Notes: generated by a model not told the origin, from the letters alone. DNA of 47,760 nucleotides from Thermoplasmatota archaeon (GCA_016932245.1 JAFGDG010000049.1:1-47760); one strand, 5' to 3'. Positions 1-9,843 are shown, counted from the first letter of the stretch. Translations and numbers: made by a program.

Positions 1-1
1 A

Positions 2-676
2 GATGGTTTGACATTTGAAAAAGTAGGAATTGCTATCCATAATGGTGAACCTGGTTCTATGGAGGAGATGGTTTCAAATTCTGCAATAATAGAGTTAAAT
101 AATGGAAGCTACAGGATGATTTATGAAGGCCGGGATGACAATTATGATAGACGACTTTTCAGTGCCTTCTCAGATGATGGTTATACTTGGTCAAAAGAAG
201 AAGGTATTAGATTCCAAGATTATGGTGATGGAAAACCTGATGAGCTTTTTACCTCTGTACCAGAAACAATTAGGTTGGACAATGGTGATTTAAGAATGTA
301 CTATACACGCGGTGTCTCATCAGCTACAGCAATATCTCATGATGAGGGTCTAACTTGGGAGAAAGAAGGAAATTTGGATCTAGGTAGAATTGTTATCGAT
401 CCAGATATTCTACGACTTGATGATGGTAGTTATAAATTGTTTTTTACAACTTTTGATGAAGAATTTGGAGTGGGTGCACAGTATGTTATGAGTGCTAGTT
501 CCTATGATGGCATTACACTTACTATTGATAGTGGTAAACGTCTTGAACCAATCTCTATCAATAATTTATTACTCGACCCAGATATTATTAGACTATCGGA
601 TGGCCCTTATAGGATGTATTTTTCTGAAATGCAAGATGATGGGTCAATCAGAATTTTAAGTGCTATAAGTAGCTAA
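2..676 (+). CDS. BNR/sialidase-like or GH43-like beta-propeller protein, 5' truncated by window edge
   Basis: Frame stays open to base 2 (D-G-L-T-F-E-K before the listed start). Repeated D-x-G-x-T-[WF]-x-x-x-G blades (DDGYTWSKEEG, DEGLTWEKEG, YDGITLTIDSG) alternate with RLDDGSYKLFF / RLSDGPYRMYFS strands. Confidence 0.75.
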   Translation, partial: DGLTFEKVGIAIHNGEPGSMEEMVSNSAIIELNNGSYRMIYEGRDDNYDRRLFSAFSDDGYTWSKEEGIRFQDYGDGKPDELFTSVPETIRLDNGDLRMYYTRGVSSATAISHDEGLTWEKEGNLDLGRIVIDPDILRLDDGSYKLFFTTFDEEFGVGAQYVMSASSYDGITLTIDSGKRLEPISINNLLLDPDIIRLSDGPYRMYFSEMQDDGSIRILSAISS

Positions 677-858
677 ATGATACCTTAACGGATAGCTGCA
701 TACAAACAAAAAAGATGCGTTCTAAATGCAGTCCCCTCCTTTAAAATCCTTCTAACCCGCCAGGTCCGTCTAAAATCCACTAGGTATCGCTTTCATAATG
801 CCATGTTTTCAACACCATCAGAGCAGACAGAACCCAAAGAGCAGTTTTGTTAGAACAA

Positions 859-1899
859 TTATTGAATAATTCCTGCTTTTTTGATTTGTTGATAGTTATC
901 CGGATGCTTCTCAAAATACACGTGAACGGGCTTGAGAACCTCATTGACATACTGCGCTGTTGCATTTTTCACATCCAGTGGATGCAACCCCTCTTCAAAT
1001 GCCTCAGCCAATGCACCATAGGAATCAAACTCAAGATTTCCACCAAACTTTTCCGGCCGTTCTATCAAAAACGATTTCCCTTCCAATTCAGGAAAGATAA
1101 CAAACTTACAGATCTCAAGAACCGGATTTCCTTCCACCTGCTTTTCAGGACAATACGCCTTTTTCATTTTACTGTGTACTTCCTCTGGACTATCATGAAT
1201 AGAAATCATGGAATCCGGCTTACTTTTACTCATTTTGACTTCCAGCGGATTCATCCGTCCGCCAGCCTGCAATCCCGTCAACAGCGGGGTATGCAATGCA
1301 ACGGGAGGTTTTCTTCCAATCTTCTTTGCGACATCCCGAGCAAGCATATGCGCATGACGCTGGTCCATTCCCCCATAGGCAACATCAAGGTTAAGATAGA
1401 AAATGTCAGAGACTTGCATCGCAGGATAAAAGAGTTTAGACAAATCCTTTTCTGCTTCTTCCTCTCCGCGACCCATAATATCCAATGCTCGCTTTACCCG
1501 GGCAACGGTTGATGCTTTTGCCGTTCTCAACACCAGTTCCCAATACTTTGGGTCACTCACATACTCGCTGGCATAGACAAAGGTGACCTTGGTTTTGTCA
1601 ACACCCATGGCAGCAAAACAATCTTCCATATATTTGCCACAGAGTTTAATTTTTTCAATATCTCCTCCCAGCTTATCGTTAATATACGCATGCCAATCGG
1701 CAAGCAAAATGGTCACGTCAAAGCCGCACGAAAGAAAATCGTTAATTTTATTCGTACAAATCTTCCATCCAAGATGAACGGTTCCCGACGGTTCAAACCC
1801 AATATAGGCACGGGGCGTTGGTTTATTCAAAACCTCTTGTAGTTCTTCACGAGTAACAACTTCTTCGGTATGTGCAGTCAATTGCGCAATCTTATCCAT
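859..1899 (-). CDS. tyrS: Tyrosyl-tRNA synthetase (archaeal type)
   Basis: Class I motifs HLGW and KMSKSKPDSMI; GGMDQRHAHMLARD; about 346 aa. Confidence 0.93.
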   Translation of the reverse strand: MDKIAQLTAHTEEVVTREELQEVLNKPTPRAYIGFEPSGTVHLGWKICTNKINDFLSCGFDVTILLADWHAYINDKLGGDIEKIKLCGKYMEDCFAAMGVDKTKVTFVYASEYVSDPKYWELVLRTAKASTVARVKRALDIMGRGEEEAEKDLSKLFYPAMQVSDIFYLNLDVAYGGMDQRHAHMLARDVAKKIGRKPPVALHTPLLTGLQAGGRMNPLEVKMSKSKPDSMISIHDSPEEVHSKMKKAYCPEKQVEGNPVLEICKFVIFPELEGKSFLIERPEKFGGNLEFDSYGALAEAFEEGLHPLDVKNATAQYVNEVLKPVHVYFEKHPDNYQQIKKAGIIQ

Positions 1900-1905
1900 G
1901 GTATC

Positions 1906-3255
1906 CTATCTCTCTAATTTGGTAATGACTCGATCAATAATCTGCTCAGTGGCACCGAGATAATTCTTCGGGTCCAATGCCGCATCAATTTCTTTTGTGG
2001 CAAGCAGTGGTTTCTTGCTCTGTTTGGCAACAAAGACTTCCTTTAACGTTTTGTGTTCTTTGGCTGCCTGTAATGCTATGGTTCTCATCAACTCATGGGC
2101 ATCTCCCCGACCCATGCCTTTGGCAATCAGCGTAGTCATCAGGGATTCGGCCATAGGAAGGCCGTTGGAGATGGTCATATTCTGCAGCATTCTTTGGGGG
2201 AAGACCTTCAGATTCTTGAACACATCATTGGTTTGATACACAATCCAGTCCGTGAGAATCAGGGAATGAGGAATAATGAAGCGTTCTGAGGACGAATTAC
2301 ACAGATCCCGCTCATGCCATTGAATGGCGTTTTCATACGCAGGAGTAAGAAAGCCACGGACGACACGGGCCAGCCCGCAGATCTGTTCACAAGTGATCGG
2401 ATTTCGTTTGTGCGGCATCGTTGACGAGCCAACCTGTTTCTTTGCTTCAAAAGCTTCGGCCACCTCGCCGATTTCATCACGTTGTAAATTCCGAATTTCG
2501 GTGGCAAACTTTTCCATGCTGGTGGCAATATTGCACAAACAACCAAGCAGTTCATTGTACCGGTCTCGGCACACAATCTGTGTGGAAACATCTTCCACTC
2601 CCAGTTTGAGCTCCCTGAGCATGTAATCTTGTAGTTTGAGGGCTTGTGTACCTAATGCAGCACCCGTACCAACGGCACCGGAAAGTTTCCCGACCAACAA
2701 TCGACTCTTGCATTCATGCATGCGTTCTAAATGACGATCTACTTCCATGGCATAGCCTGCCATTTTGAGACCAAAGGTAATGGGTATAGTATGTTGGCCA
2801 TGGGTTCTCCCCAGCATCACCGTTTTTTTGTATTTCTTTGCCAAACCGACAAACGTTTTCCGCAACTCCTTGAGTCCTGAGGAAAGATAGGCGGTTGCTG
2901 CGGCAAATTGCAATGCATTTGCCGTATCTACAATATCGTAACTCGTGGCACCAAGATGGATGTATTTTCCGGCAGTACCCTCACATTGCTCAGCAAGCGC
3001 ACGAGTAACGGCCATAACGTCGTGTTTCGTTTCTTTTTCTATCTCGGCCACTCGTTTGAGTTTGACAAACAACACCGATGCTTTTTTGGTAATCTCTTTG
3101 GCATCCTTGTCTGAGATATTGCCCACTTTTGCATGAGCGCGAGCAAGGGCGGCCTCAACATCCAAGAGATACTGCAGGCGCTGGTGCTCATCAAAAATCG
3201 TCTTGAGTTCCTCTCTTCCATATCGATAATCAAGTGGGCATACGGGGCTGTACAT
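1906..3255 (-). CDS. purB: Adenylosuccinate lyase
   Basis: Signature GSSTMPHKRNP, GRTHGQHT. Start placed at MYSPVCPLDYRYG (3255) rather than the longer ORF start at 3414. Confidence 0.93.
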   Translation of the reverse strand: MYSPVCPLDYRYGREELKTIFDEHQRLQYLLDVEAALARAHAKVGNISDKDAKEITKKASVLFVKLKRVAEIEKETKHDVMAVTRALAEQCEGTAGKYIHLGATSYDIVDTANALQFAAATAYLSSGLKELRKTFVGLAKKYKKTVMLGRTHGQHTIPITFGLKMAGYAMEVDRHLERMHECKSRLLVGKLSGAVGTGAALGTQALKLQDYMLRELKLGVEDVSTQIVCRDRYNELLGCLCNIATSMEKFATEIRNLQRDEIGEVAEAFEAKKQVGSSTMPHKRNPITCEQICGLARVVRGFLTPAYENAIQWHERDLCNSSSERFIIPHSLILTDWIVYQTNDVFKNLKVFPQRMLQNMTISNGLPMAESLMTTLIAKGMGRGDAHELMRTIALQAAKEHKTLKEVFVAKQSKKPLLATKEIDAALDPKNYLGATEQIIDRVITKLER

Positions 3256-3381
3256 GGGAAATCTCCAATCAAAGAATCCCGTTATGCTTAATGATTTTTT
3301 CCACCGCCCTCTAGAATTCAAAGAGACATCTTTTATATATGGCCTAAAGAGTACTAGAAGACACAGTAGGGAGGAAAAATT

Positions 3382-3924
3382 ATGGATAAATCTGAGAAAG
3401 AAATGATACATCAACCTGGATTTGGATGGCGTGTGTCCCTCTCAATACTTGTTGGTGTCGGGTGGCTGATCTTTTTAGTTCTTTGGCTCTTTTTTTATGC
3501 AGAGATATTCAGCTGGGAAAAGAACGTCGCGATATTTTTGCTTTCCATCCTTCTGGTTGGCGTCATACTAGGCATCCCTTGGACGATTTGGGGAGTGCGC
3601 TTTCGAACCAGACAAGAGAACGAAATATGGCATATGAAAGGATTCAGAACCCGCGTGTATGCATCAGTTGTTGTTGCATTAGTAATGGTCGTCTTTTTGA
3701 TTTGCTGGTTCTGGTTCTTTGCGGAACCCTTTAGTGTCTACCAAAATCTGGCCATCTTCATTGTCTCGATTCTTACGGTCGGTGGCATCATGGGCGCATC
3801 GTGGGCACCGTGGGGCATGAAGCATGGCCCTGAATTCGATCAGCATCCCAAAGGGAAAGCAGCATACTATCACGAAGAAATAGATGGTGAAGAAAACAAA
3901 AAAGACACCACCTCCAACGAATAA
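3382..3924 (+). CDS. Membrane protein with two tandem copies of a 2-TM unit
   Basis: ATG preceded by GGGAGGA; repeated pattern W..FFAE.FS...N.AIF..SIL.VG.I.G..W..WG occurs twice. Confidence 0.75.
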   Translation: MDKSEKEMIHQPGFGWRVSLSILVGVGWLIFLVLWLFFYAEIFSWEKNVAIFLLSILLVGVILGIPWTIWGVRFRTRQENEIWHMKGFRTRVYASVVVALVMVVFLICWFWFFAEPFSVYQNLAIFIVSILTVGGIMGASWAPWGMKHGPEFDQHPKGKAAYYHEEIDGEENKKDTTSNE

Positions 3925-3989
3925 ATCGTTGGATTCTTTTTCTTTTTAAAAAATAAAGAAAGGGAAAAGAAGGGGCGGATTGATACGAA

Positions 3990-4499
3990 TTACTCAGGTC
4001 TTGCAATCCTTGACCAAATATTTGTGACAAAAAGGATTATCGCACCAATCAAGAATACATAAAAGCCCCAGCCAAGCCCTGAATGAATACCAAATGTAGT
4101 TAGGTCGGATGTATCTGGTATGTTCACAATATAGTAGACGATCGTGATAATCGCTACAATAAATGTGAGGAAACCGCAGATTTCACCGATGTTTTGCATC
4201 ATTGATCTATCTCCAAATCCAACCATTGTCCCAAGAATTCCTATCAGGGTAATGCCTGCTAGAATTATGGTTAGTATCGCCATGTACATTATGGTATCAA
4301 CTTCACTTCTATCAATAGATGTGATTAAAGTAGTTGCACCGGTTCCACCGCTAAAGATTGTTTCCATCAAACCAACATCGATTGATGCTTTTACGCCAAA
4401 AAACTCTCCACTTATCGTATACCAAGGCCCTATGAATCCCATTGTGAATACAATTATTGCTAAAACAGCCCCTATTGCTGTGTAATTATATTTTGCCAT
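3990..4499 (-). CDS. Small multi-TM membrane protein, unknown function
   Basis: 169 aa with about 4 hydrophobic helices; purine-rich SD (GAGGGAGGA) upstream of ATG. Confidence 0.7.
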   Translation of the reverse strand: MAKYNYTAIGAVLAIIVFTMGFIGPWYTISGEFFGVKASIDVGLMETIFSGGTGATTLITSIDRSEVDTIMYMAILTIILAGITLIGILGTMVGFGDRSMMQNIGEICGFLTFIVAIITIVYYIVNIPDTSDLTTFGIHSGLGWGFYVFLIGAIILFVTNIWSRIARPE

Positions 4500-4631
4500 T
4501 CTTCCTCCCTCGATCTACAATTTGAAAACTGCTACTATTTTAAAAACCCTGGGGTAACAGGTTTATATACCCATCCTATGTCCATGGGTTCAAATCCCTG
4601 CATTATTAATTATCAAAAGATAAAAAGAGGA

Positions 4632-5054
4632 TTATTCTTTCTTGACCATAATTCTTGCTACGATTGAAAGAATCAATCCTGCTGCTCCTATTGAAAAAAA
4701 ACTACCAATGGTAAGGTTCTTCTCCATATAAGCAACGACAATTGAAACTATCAAACCAATCAAACCAAGTCCTGTTCCAAGGCTAATAAGAAGTTTACCG
4801 GTTCCAATTTTATCTTTACCTATTAATAAACCACCTGCAATTACCGCAATACCGCCTAATGATGCGATAAAAATTAAAATGACAAATACAATCTGAACTA
4901 TACTATTATCCATGATATGGGTAGTAACAAAATCCTTAATTGTTTCCCATGTTGCTACACCACTTACCCCTGCCACTAACAATAATATACCTGCTGCAAT
5001 GGCAATAATCATAGCTTTACTATTTTGTGATGTCATTATTTTTCCTCCACCCAA
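4632..5054 (-). CDS. Small multi-TM membrane protein, unknown function
   Basis: About 140 aa with about 4 hydrophobic helices; GGTGGAGG just upstream of the internal MTSQNSK start. Confidence 0.7.
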   Translation of the reverse strand: MGGGKIMTSQNSKAMIIAIAAGILLLVAGVSGVATWETIKDFVTTHIMDNSIVQIVFVILIFIASLGGIAVIAGGLLIGKDKIGTGKLLISLGTGLGLIGLIVSIVVAYMEKNLTIGSFFSIGAAGLILSIVARIMVKKE

Positions 5055-5279
5055 TATAATATTATGTAATTTATTATGAGTTTAAAAAGAATTTCCAAGT
5101 CCTTGTATTTGATTTTTTCTAATAAATCATGGGTTCAACTCCCTTCCCTTGCGTGCAACCTTGCGCAAGTTTGTTAGTCAATTTTTATCTTTTCTCAATC
5201 AATGACTTGATCTTTTGGTAAGTGGATGTTTAAATAATGTATAGTTAAAAACGTAATACCACAGTAACTGAAGTATTGT

Positions 5280-6014
5280 TTACTTATATAGTTCGACCTT
5301 CAAACTCTCTAGATGTATCCCGTTATACTGTCTTTTACTGATAGCTACGTCTTCGTCTAAAATGCGATAGGTAAAACCAGCATTGGTAATAATTTCTAGA
5401 TACTCATCTTTTAACAGTGCTCCACTCACACATCCAGCAAGTAGCTCATCATTATTTTTCTGCTCTTCAGTTAACTCATCCAATAACACAATATCAGAAA
5501 CGTACATTCGTCCTGTTTTTTTCAAAACACGATGCGCTTCCTTAAAAACCTTTGATTTATCAGGAGAAAGATTGATTACGCAGTTACTAATGATGACATC
5601 GATCGATTCATTTTCAACCGGTAACTGTTCAATATCGCCAAGCCTAAATTCTACATTTTTAAAACCATATGTATGGGCAAGATTTCTTGCTTTTTCAACC
5701 ATTTCTTCCGTCATATCTACGCCGATTACCTTTCCCGTATCGCCTACTTTTTTTACAGCTAAAAACGCATCAAAACCTGCACCTGAACCTAAATCCAATA
5801 CGACGTCGCCTTCAGAAATATTTGACAAAGCCACAGGATTTCCACATCCAAGTCCCATATTTGCTTCTGATGCAGTTGCAATTTCTTCGTCAGTATACCC
5901 CATGGATTTTGCAATCTCTACATCATTTTGTGAGCCACATGAACAACTGCAACTTCCGCCACTTTTAGCAATTTTACCGTAACTATTCTTTACAATTTTT
6001 TTTACATCCTTCAT
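5280..6014 (-). CDS. arsM: Arsenite S-adenosylmethyltransferase-like protein
   Basis: SAM motif VLDLGSGAGFDAFLA; ArsM-type cysteines (CSCSCGS, LGCGNP, NCVINLSPDK, GCVSGAL). Confidence 0.87.
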   Translation of the reverse strand: MKDVKKIVKNSYGKIAKSGGSCSCSCGSQNDVEIAKSMGYTDEEIATASEANMGLGCGNPVALSNISEGDVVLDLGSGAGFDAFLAVKKVGDTGKVIGVDMTEEMVEKARNLAHTYGFKNVEFRLGDIEQLPVENESIDVIISNCVINLSPDKSKVFKEAHRVLKKTGRMYVSDIVLLDELTEEQKNNDELLAGCVSGALLKDEYLEIITNAGFTYRILDEDVAISKRQYNGIHLESLKVELYK

Positions 6015-6015
6015 A

Positions 6016-6873
6016 CTATCTACCTATGCACGTTATGATATCAACACATCTTTTTGTTTCTTTTACATCATGAACCCGAAGGATATCAGCACCGTTCATT
6101 ACTGCAATGCATGCTGCTGCCAGGCTCCCTTCCAAGCGTTCGGAAACAGGAAAAGGCGTTTTTTCACCACACACATTGCCGATAAACGTTTTCCGAGAGG
6201 CACCAATCATGAGCGGATATCCGAGTGTTTTCAATTCAGACAATCGCCGCAAGATCTCACAGTTGTCTTCAATGCCCCTTCCCGTTCGTTTGCCAAATCC
6301 CAGACCAGGATCAACGATAATGTTTTCCTTTTTGATATCATGGAACAAGGCATAGTCTGCCCGTTCTTTCAAAAAGGCACGTATCTCGCGTACCACATCG
6401 GTATAGGTAGGATGTTTTTGCATATCGCGCGGATTTCCCTTCATATGCATCAGACAAACGGGAACGTCGTATTCAGCGACGATATTGACCAGTTTTGTAT
6501 CGCCCTGTAACGCGGTGATGTCATTGACCATGGCAACACCGAGATCCAGTGCCCTCATGGCAACATCTGCGTTGTAGGTGTCAATGGAAAGAGGAATACT
6601 CACCTTGTCAACCAGTTCTCTGATAATAGGAATAACCCGTTTCATCTCTTCATCGGTTGAAACCTTCATTGCACCGGGTCGTGTTGACTCTCCCCCTATA
6701 TCAATAAGGTCTGCGCCTTGCTGCTCCATTGCGAGGGCATGGTTGACGGCCTGTTCTGTTGAAGTATAGCGTCCGCCATCGGCAAAAGAATCTGGGGTGA
6801 GGTTTAAAATACCCATAACAAGCGGTCGTTTTCCCAGGGTGAACGTTTTTTTTCCAATGGTTAACGAGGTCAT
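6016..6873 (-). CDS. folP: Dihydropteroate synthase, catalytic TIM barrel
   Basis: GILNLTPDSFADGG, DIGGESTRPGA, DPGLGFGK, IGASRKTFIG. Confidence 0.92.
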   Translation of the reverse strand: MTSLTIGKKTFTLGKRPLVMGILNLTPDSFADGGRYTSTEQAVNHALAMEQQGADLIDIGGESTRPGAMKVSTDEEMKRVIPIIRELVDKVSIPLSIDTYNADVAMRALDLGVAMVNDITALQGDTKLVNIVAEYDVPVCLMHMKGNPRDMQKHPTYTDVVREIRAFLKERADYALFHDIKKENIIVDPGLGFGKRTGRGIEDNCEILRRLSELKTLGYPLMIGASRKTFIGNVCGEKTPFPVSERLEGSLAAACIAVMNGADILRVHDVKETKRCVDIITCIGR

Positions 6874-7241
6874 CTCACGTCCTTCACTACCTGATCGATT
6901 TCGTCTGCAATGGTACGGAGCCGAGGATAATGTCGCTTGAGTTTTTCCACCAGGGTTTGTAATTGAGCGAGTGTACCCATGATGAGAATGTCTCCTGTTT
7001 TCTCGTGTAATTCAAAGGTCTTTTGGGGAACGGCCACTTCCCCGCCGAGAGAAAGCATATCTTGTTTGATGATAATGGCGTCCTGAAGCACCACGTGTTC
7101 CAGTTTGATGACTTTTAACACCGCTTTTGGTGCCATGATGTCTATGCTATGAGGGTCGCTCCCAATGTTGAGTATTGCCTGTCTTGCGTCATGCATGGTG
7201 TGTATATCTACAATATGAGGATTATGGTCGGTCACAAACAC
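6870..7241 (-). CDS. Separate ORF resembling the N-terminal domain of long-form dihydropteroate synthases
   Basis: DIMAPKAVLKVIKLEHVVLQDAIIIKQDMLSLGGEVAV...DILIMGTLAQLQTLVEKL; ATGA overlap with folP. Confidence 0.65.
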   Translation of the reverse strand: MFVTDHNPHIVDIHTMHDARQAILNIGSDPHSIDIMAPKAVLKVIKLEHVVLQDAIIIKQDMLSLGGEVAVPQKTFELHEKTGDILIMGTLAQLQTLVEKLKRHYPRLRTIADEIDQVVKDVR

Positions 7242-7285
7242 ACAGAATACAGTTTTTCTATATCAAATATTTGTAGAAAACAAAA

Positions 7286-7510
7286 TCATTTCTTTTTTTG
7301 CTTCTCTCGTGCTTTTTTTACTTTGATGGGAAGATACAGAATATAAAAAATGACAAAAAACTCAATATTCCCCATAATAATTAGCATGATTGGGTCCCGA
7401 AAGATTCCACTCCAGGTATAATAATGGAACGCCCCTAATGCAAATGTGACCAAAAGTGCAATAATGACATAGATGACAATAAGTTCTTTTTCACTTCGAT
7501 GTTCAAACAT
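7286..7510 (-). CDS. Small 2-TM protein, unknown
   Basis: 74 aa, two hydrophobic helices and a basic tail. Confidence 0.5.
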   Translation of the reverse strand: MFEHRSEKELIVIYVIIALLVTFALGAFHYYTWSGIFRDPIMLIIMGNIEFFVIFYILYLPIKVKKAREKQKKK

Positions 7511-7560
7511 GAGCTCAAGCTATCAACTTTGTCATATTAACATTTTTGGAGGCAAGAAGT

Positions 7561-7824
7561 TTACTGCTTGGTGTATTTTTTCCTTTCGTGTTCAAACACA
7601 GAAGATCCAATCAATGTTAGAGCAATAAATAACACGCTTACAATCAGCGTCCATACCCATAACTCGACAGGGCTTTGAGGGCCTATTGCCCAATATTGAA
7701 TATAAAGAAAGAACAATCCCGCTCCAACAATTACTGCCGTTAATAGAACGGTTTTCCTTCTATTCATGTTCTGATAGAACCATTTCTCGGTTTCAATATG
7801 CCTTTGTTTATAGTCCATCTGCAT
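7561..7824 (-). CDS. Small 2-TM protein, unknown
   Basis: 87 aa, two hydrophobic helices. Confidence 0.5.
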   Translation of the reverse strand: MQMDYKQRHIETEKWFYQNMNRRKTVLLTAVIVGAGLFFLYIQYWAIGPQSPVELWVWTLIVSVLFIALTLIGSSVFEHERKKYTKQ

Positions 7825-7857
7825 CCCATCACCATTTTGTAAACCGCATGGACCGTA

Positions 7858-9156
7858 TTAATATTTTTCAGCACTCTTCACAAGAAAATCTCTTGCTTCT
7901 CCAACAGTAAACAGTGATCCAGTAATACAGATAAGATCGTCTTTTTTCGCCCTATTCTTCGCGTATCGGATAGCATCAGCGATTGTTTCCTTTACAATAA
8001 CCTCTTTTTCCGCACCTATTTGTTTTATATTTTCTTTGAGTTTTCCTGGTTCGCACGCCCGTGTATTTTTTGATTGGGTAACCACAATTACATCTGCCAA
8101 GGGTACGATGATGTTCAGCATTTCTTGAATCTTCTTATCGGCAAGGATGCCTATTACCAACACTAATCGATTATAGACAACATCGTTTTCTAGTGTCTCT
8201 TTCAATACGGACATTCCTGCGATGGTATGGGCTCCATCTAACAGTAGCAAAGGCTCAGTACTAAGAATTTCCATTCTTCCAGGATGTGCTACCGTTGCAA
8301 TACCCTCGTTGATTGCCTCATCAGTGATATACATCCCACTCATCTGTAGCTGCTCTATTGCTGCTAATGCTAATGAAATGTTTTCTCCTTGATATCGCCC
8401 CATCATCGATGTTTTAACCACATACTCTTTCAAGGTTCCGGTAACGTGAAATTCTTGCCACGACAAACCACCTTTGCACCGTTTCCAGGAATGATGGGTA
8501 ATAACCGTCAGCGGTGCGTGTTTTTTTTTTGCTATATCCTTGATAACCGATAATGATTGGCCTTCTGCTGCAGTAATGAGGGGAACGTCTTTTTTGAGGA
8601 TGCCTGCTTTCTCACAAGCAATTTTTTCAATCGTATCGCCAAGGATTTCTTGGTGTTCAAGGGAGATATTGGTGATGATACAGAGTGCCGGAGTCACGAT
8701 AGTAGTGGCGTCAAACTGTCCCCCCAAGCCCACTTCAACCACTGCGATATCAACATTCTTGTTTTGAAAATATAGAAATGCCATTGCCGTGACAATCTCA
8801 AAGTAGGTGGGTGTTTTTCCTTTGTTCGTCATGTCGTCAACAAGAGGCTTTATCTGTTCAATGAGCGTGAGAAGATCATCCTGAGAAATTTCCTCACCGT
8901 TTACCACCATGCGTTCTGAAAATCGTTGCAGATGAGGAGAGCGATACAGGCCTACTGTATAGCCGCTCTGCGAAAGAATAGAAGCAATGATGGTGGAGAC
9001 TGACCCTTTTCCATTGGTCCCGCCAACATGAATAGTTTTGTAGCGATGTTGGGGATTATGTAATCGTTCACAAAGATGAATAATACGTTCTAATCCTAAC
9101 TTCATACCAAACGATTCAAAGGCGTTCAACCAGTCAAGCGCTTCCGTATACTTCAT
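7858..9156 (-). CDS. folC: Folylpolyglutamate synthase / dihydrofolate synthase
   Basis: HVGGTNGKGSVSTIIASIL P-loop; VEVGLGGQFDATTIV; LLDGAHT. Confidence 0.92.
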   Translation of the reverse strand: MKYTEALDWLNAFESFGMKLGLERIIHLCERLHNPQHRYKTIHVGGTNGKGSVSTIIASILSQSGYTVGLYRSPHLQRFSERMVVNGEEISQDDLLTLIEQIKPLVDDMTNKGKTPTYFEIVTAMAFLYFQNKNVDIAVVEVGLGGQFDATTIVTPALCIITNISLEHQEILGDTIEKIACEKAGILKKDVPLITAAEGQSLSVIKDIAKKKHAPLTVITHHSWKRCKGGLSWQEFHVTGTLKEYVVKTSMMGRYQGENISLALAAIEQLQMSGMYITDEAINEGIATVAHPGRMEILSTEPLLLLDGAHTIAGMSVLKETLENDVVYNRLVLVIGILADKKIQEMLNIIVPLADVIVVTQSKNTRACEPGKLKENIKQIGAEKEVIVKETIADAIRYAKNRAKKDDLICITGSLFTVGEARDFLVKSAEKY

Positions 9157-9162
9157 GGTTTG

Positions 9163-9843
9163 TTAGTATCCTTCTGCATATAGTACATCAGGAATGGTGC
9201 CGTATGTTTTCTTCCAAGAGCTATCCTGTTTAATGTGCACCTTTCGTCCCTGAATGCTAAGCTTTCCTTGGGCAAATAAATCAATCGTTCTTGGTAGGAT
9301 CTGATGCTCAACGGCAAGAATTCGCTTTGCAAGTGCATCACGATCATCATCAGGCATGACGTTTACGGCTGCTTGTAAGATGATGGGTCCATGATCGGTC
9401 TGTTCATCCATAAAATGAGTCGTGCAACCAGAGATTTTAACCCCATACTCTAAAGCATCGCCTTGGCCGTTTTCCCCTTTAAAAGAAGGAAGAAGGGCAG
9501 GATGAATGTTAATCAATTTTCCATACCACTTCTTGACAAATGAGGGGGAGAGGATGCGCATATACCCTGCACCTACTAGCAACCCTACCTTATGTTCTGC
9601 TAAGATCTCGTGAATCTCTTTCTCATGTTCTTCTTTCTTTTTTCCCGATGGATTCACGAAATAGGCAGGAATGCTGTGTTGTTTTGCACGTTGCAAGGCA
9701 TACGCCTTAATATCGTCACTGATAACCGCAACAACGACCGCATCGATCATGCCTTTTTCGGACGCATCGATGATGCTTTGCAGATCAGTGCCGCTACCCG
9801 ATGCTAAGACGCCCACGCGCAGTTTTTCTCCCATACTCATCAC
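9163..9843 (-). CDS. purN: Phosphoribosylglycinamide formyltransferase
   Basis: GVLASGSGTDLQSIID; INIHPALLPSFKG; GCTTHFMDEQTDHGPII. Confidence 0.9.
   Translation of the reverse strand: MMSMGEKLRVGVLASGSGTDLQSIIDASEKGMIDAVVVAVISDDIKAYALQRAKQHSIPAYFVNPSGKKKEEHEKEIHEILAEHKVGLLVGAGYMRILSPSFVKKWYGKLINIHPALLPSFKGENGQGDALEYGVKISGCTTHFMDEQTDHGPIILQAAVNVMPDDDRDALAKRILAVEHQILPRTIDLFAQGKLSIQGRKVHIKQDSSWKKTYGTIPDVLYAEGY

Noticed and set aside
847-1512. 221-aa plus-strand ORF
   Set aside because: Antisense to tyrS; low-complexity, no recognisable motif; the minus-strand TyrRS is unambiguous.
5141-5170. Palindrome cttgcgcaag (5160-5169) as an ArsR-type operator
   Set aside because: It is downstream of arsM rather than in front of it, and only 10 bp; insufficient support.
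5383-5982. 199-aa plus-strand ORF
   Set aside because: Antisense to arsM; composition typical of a shadow ORF.
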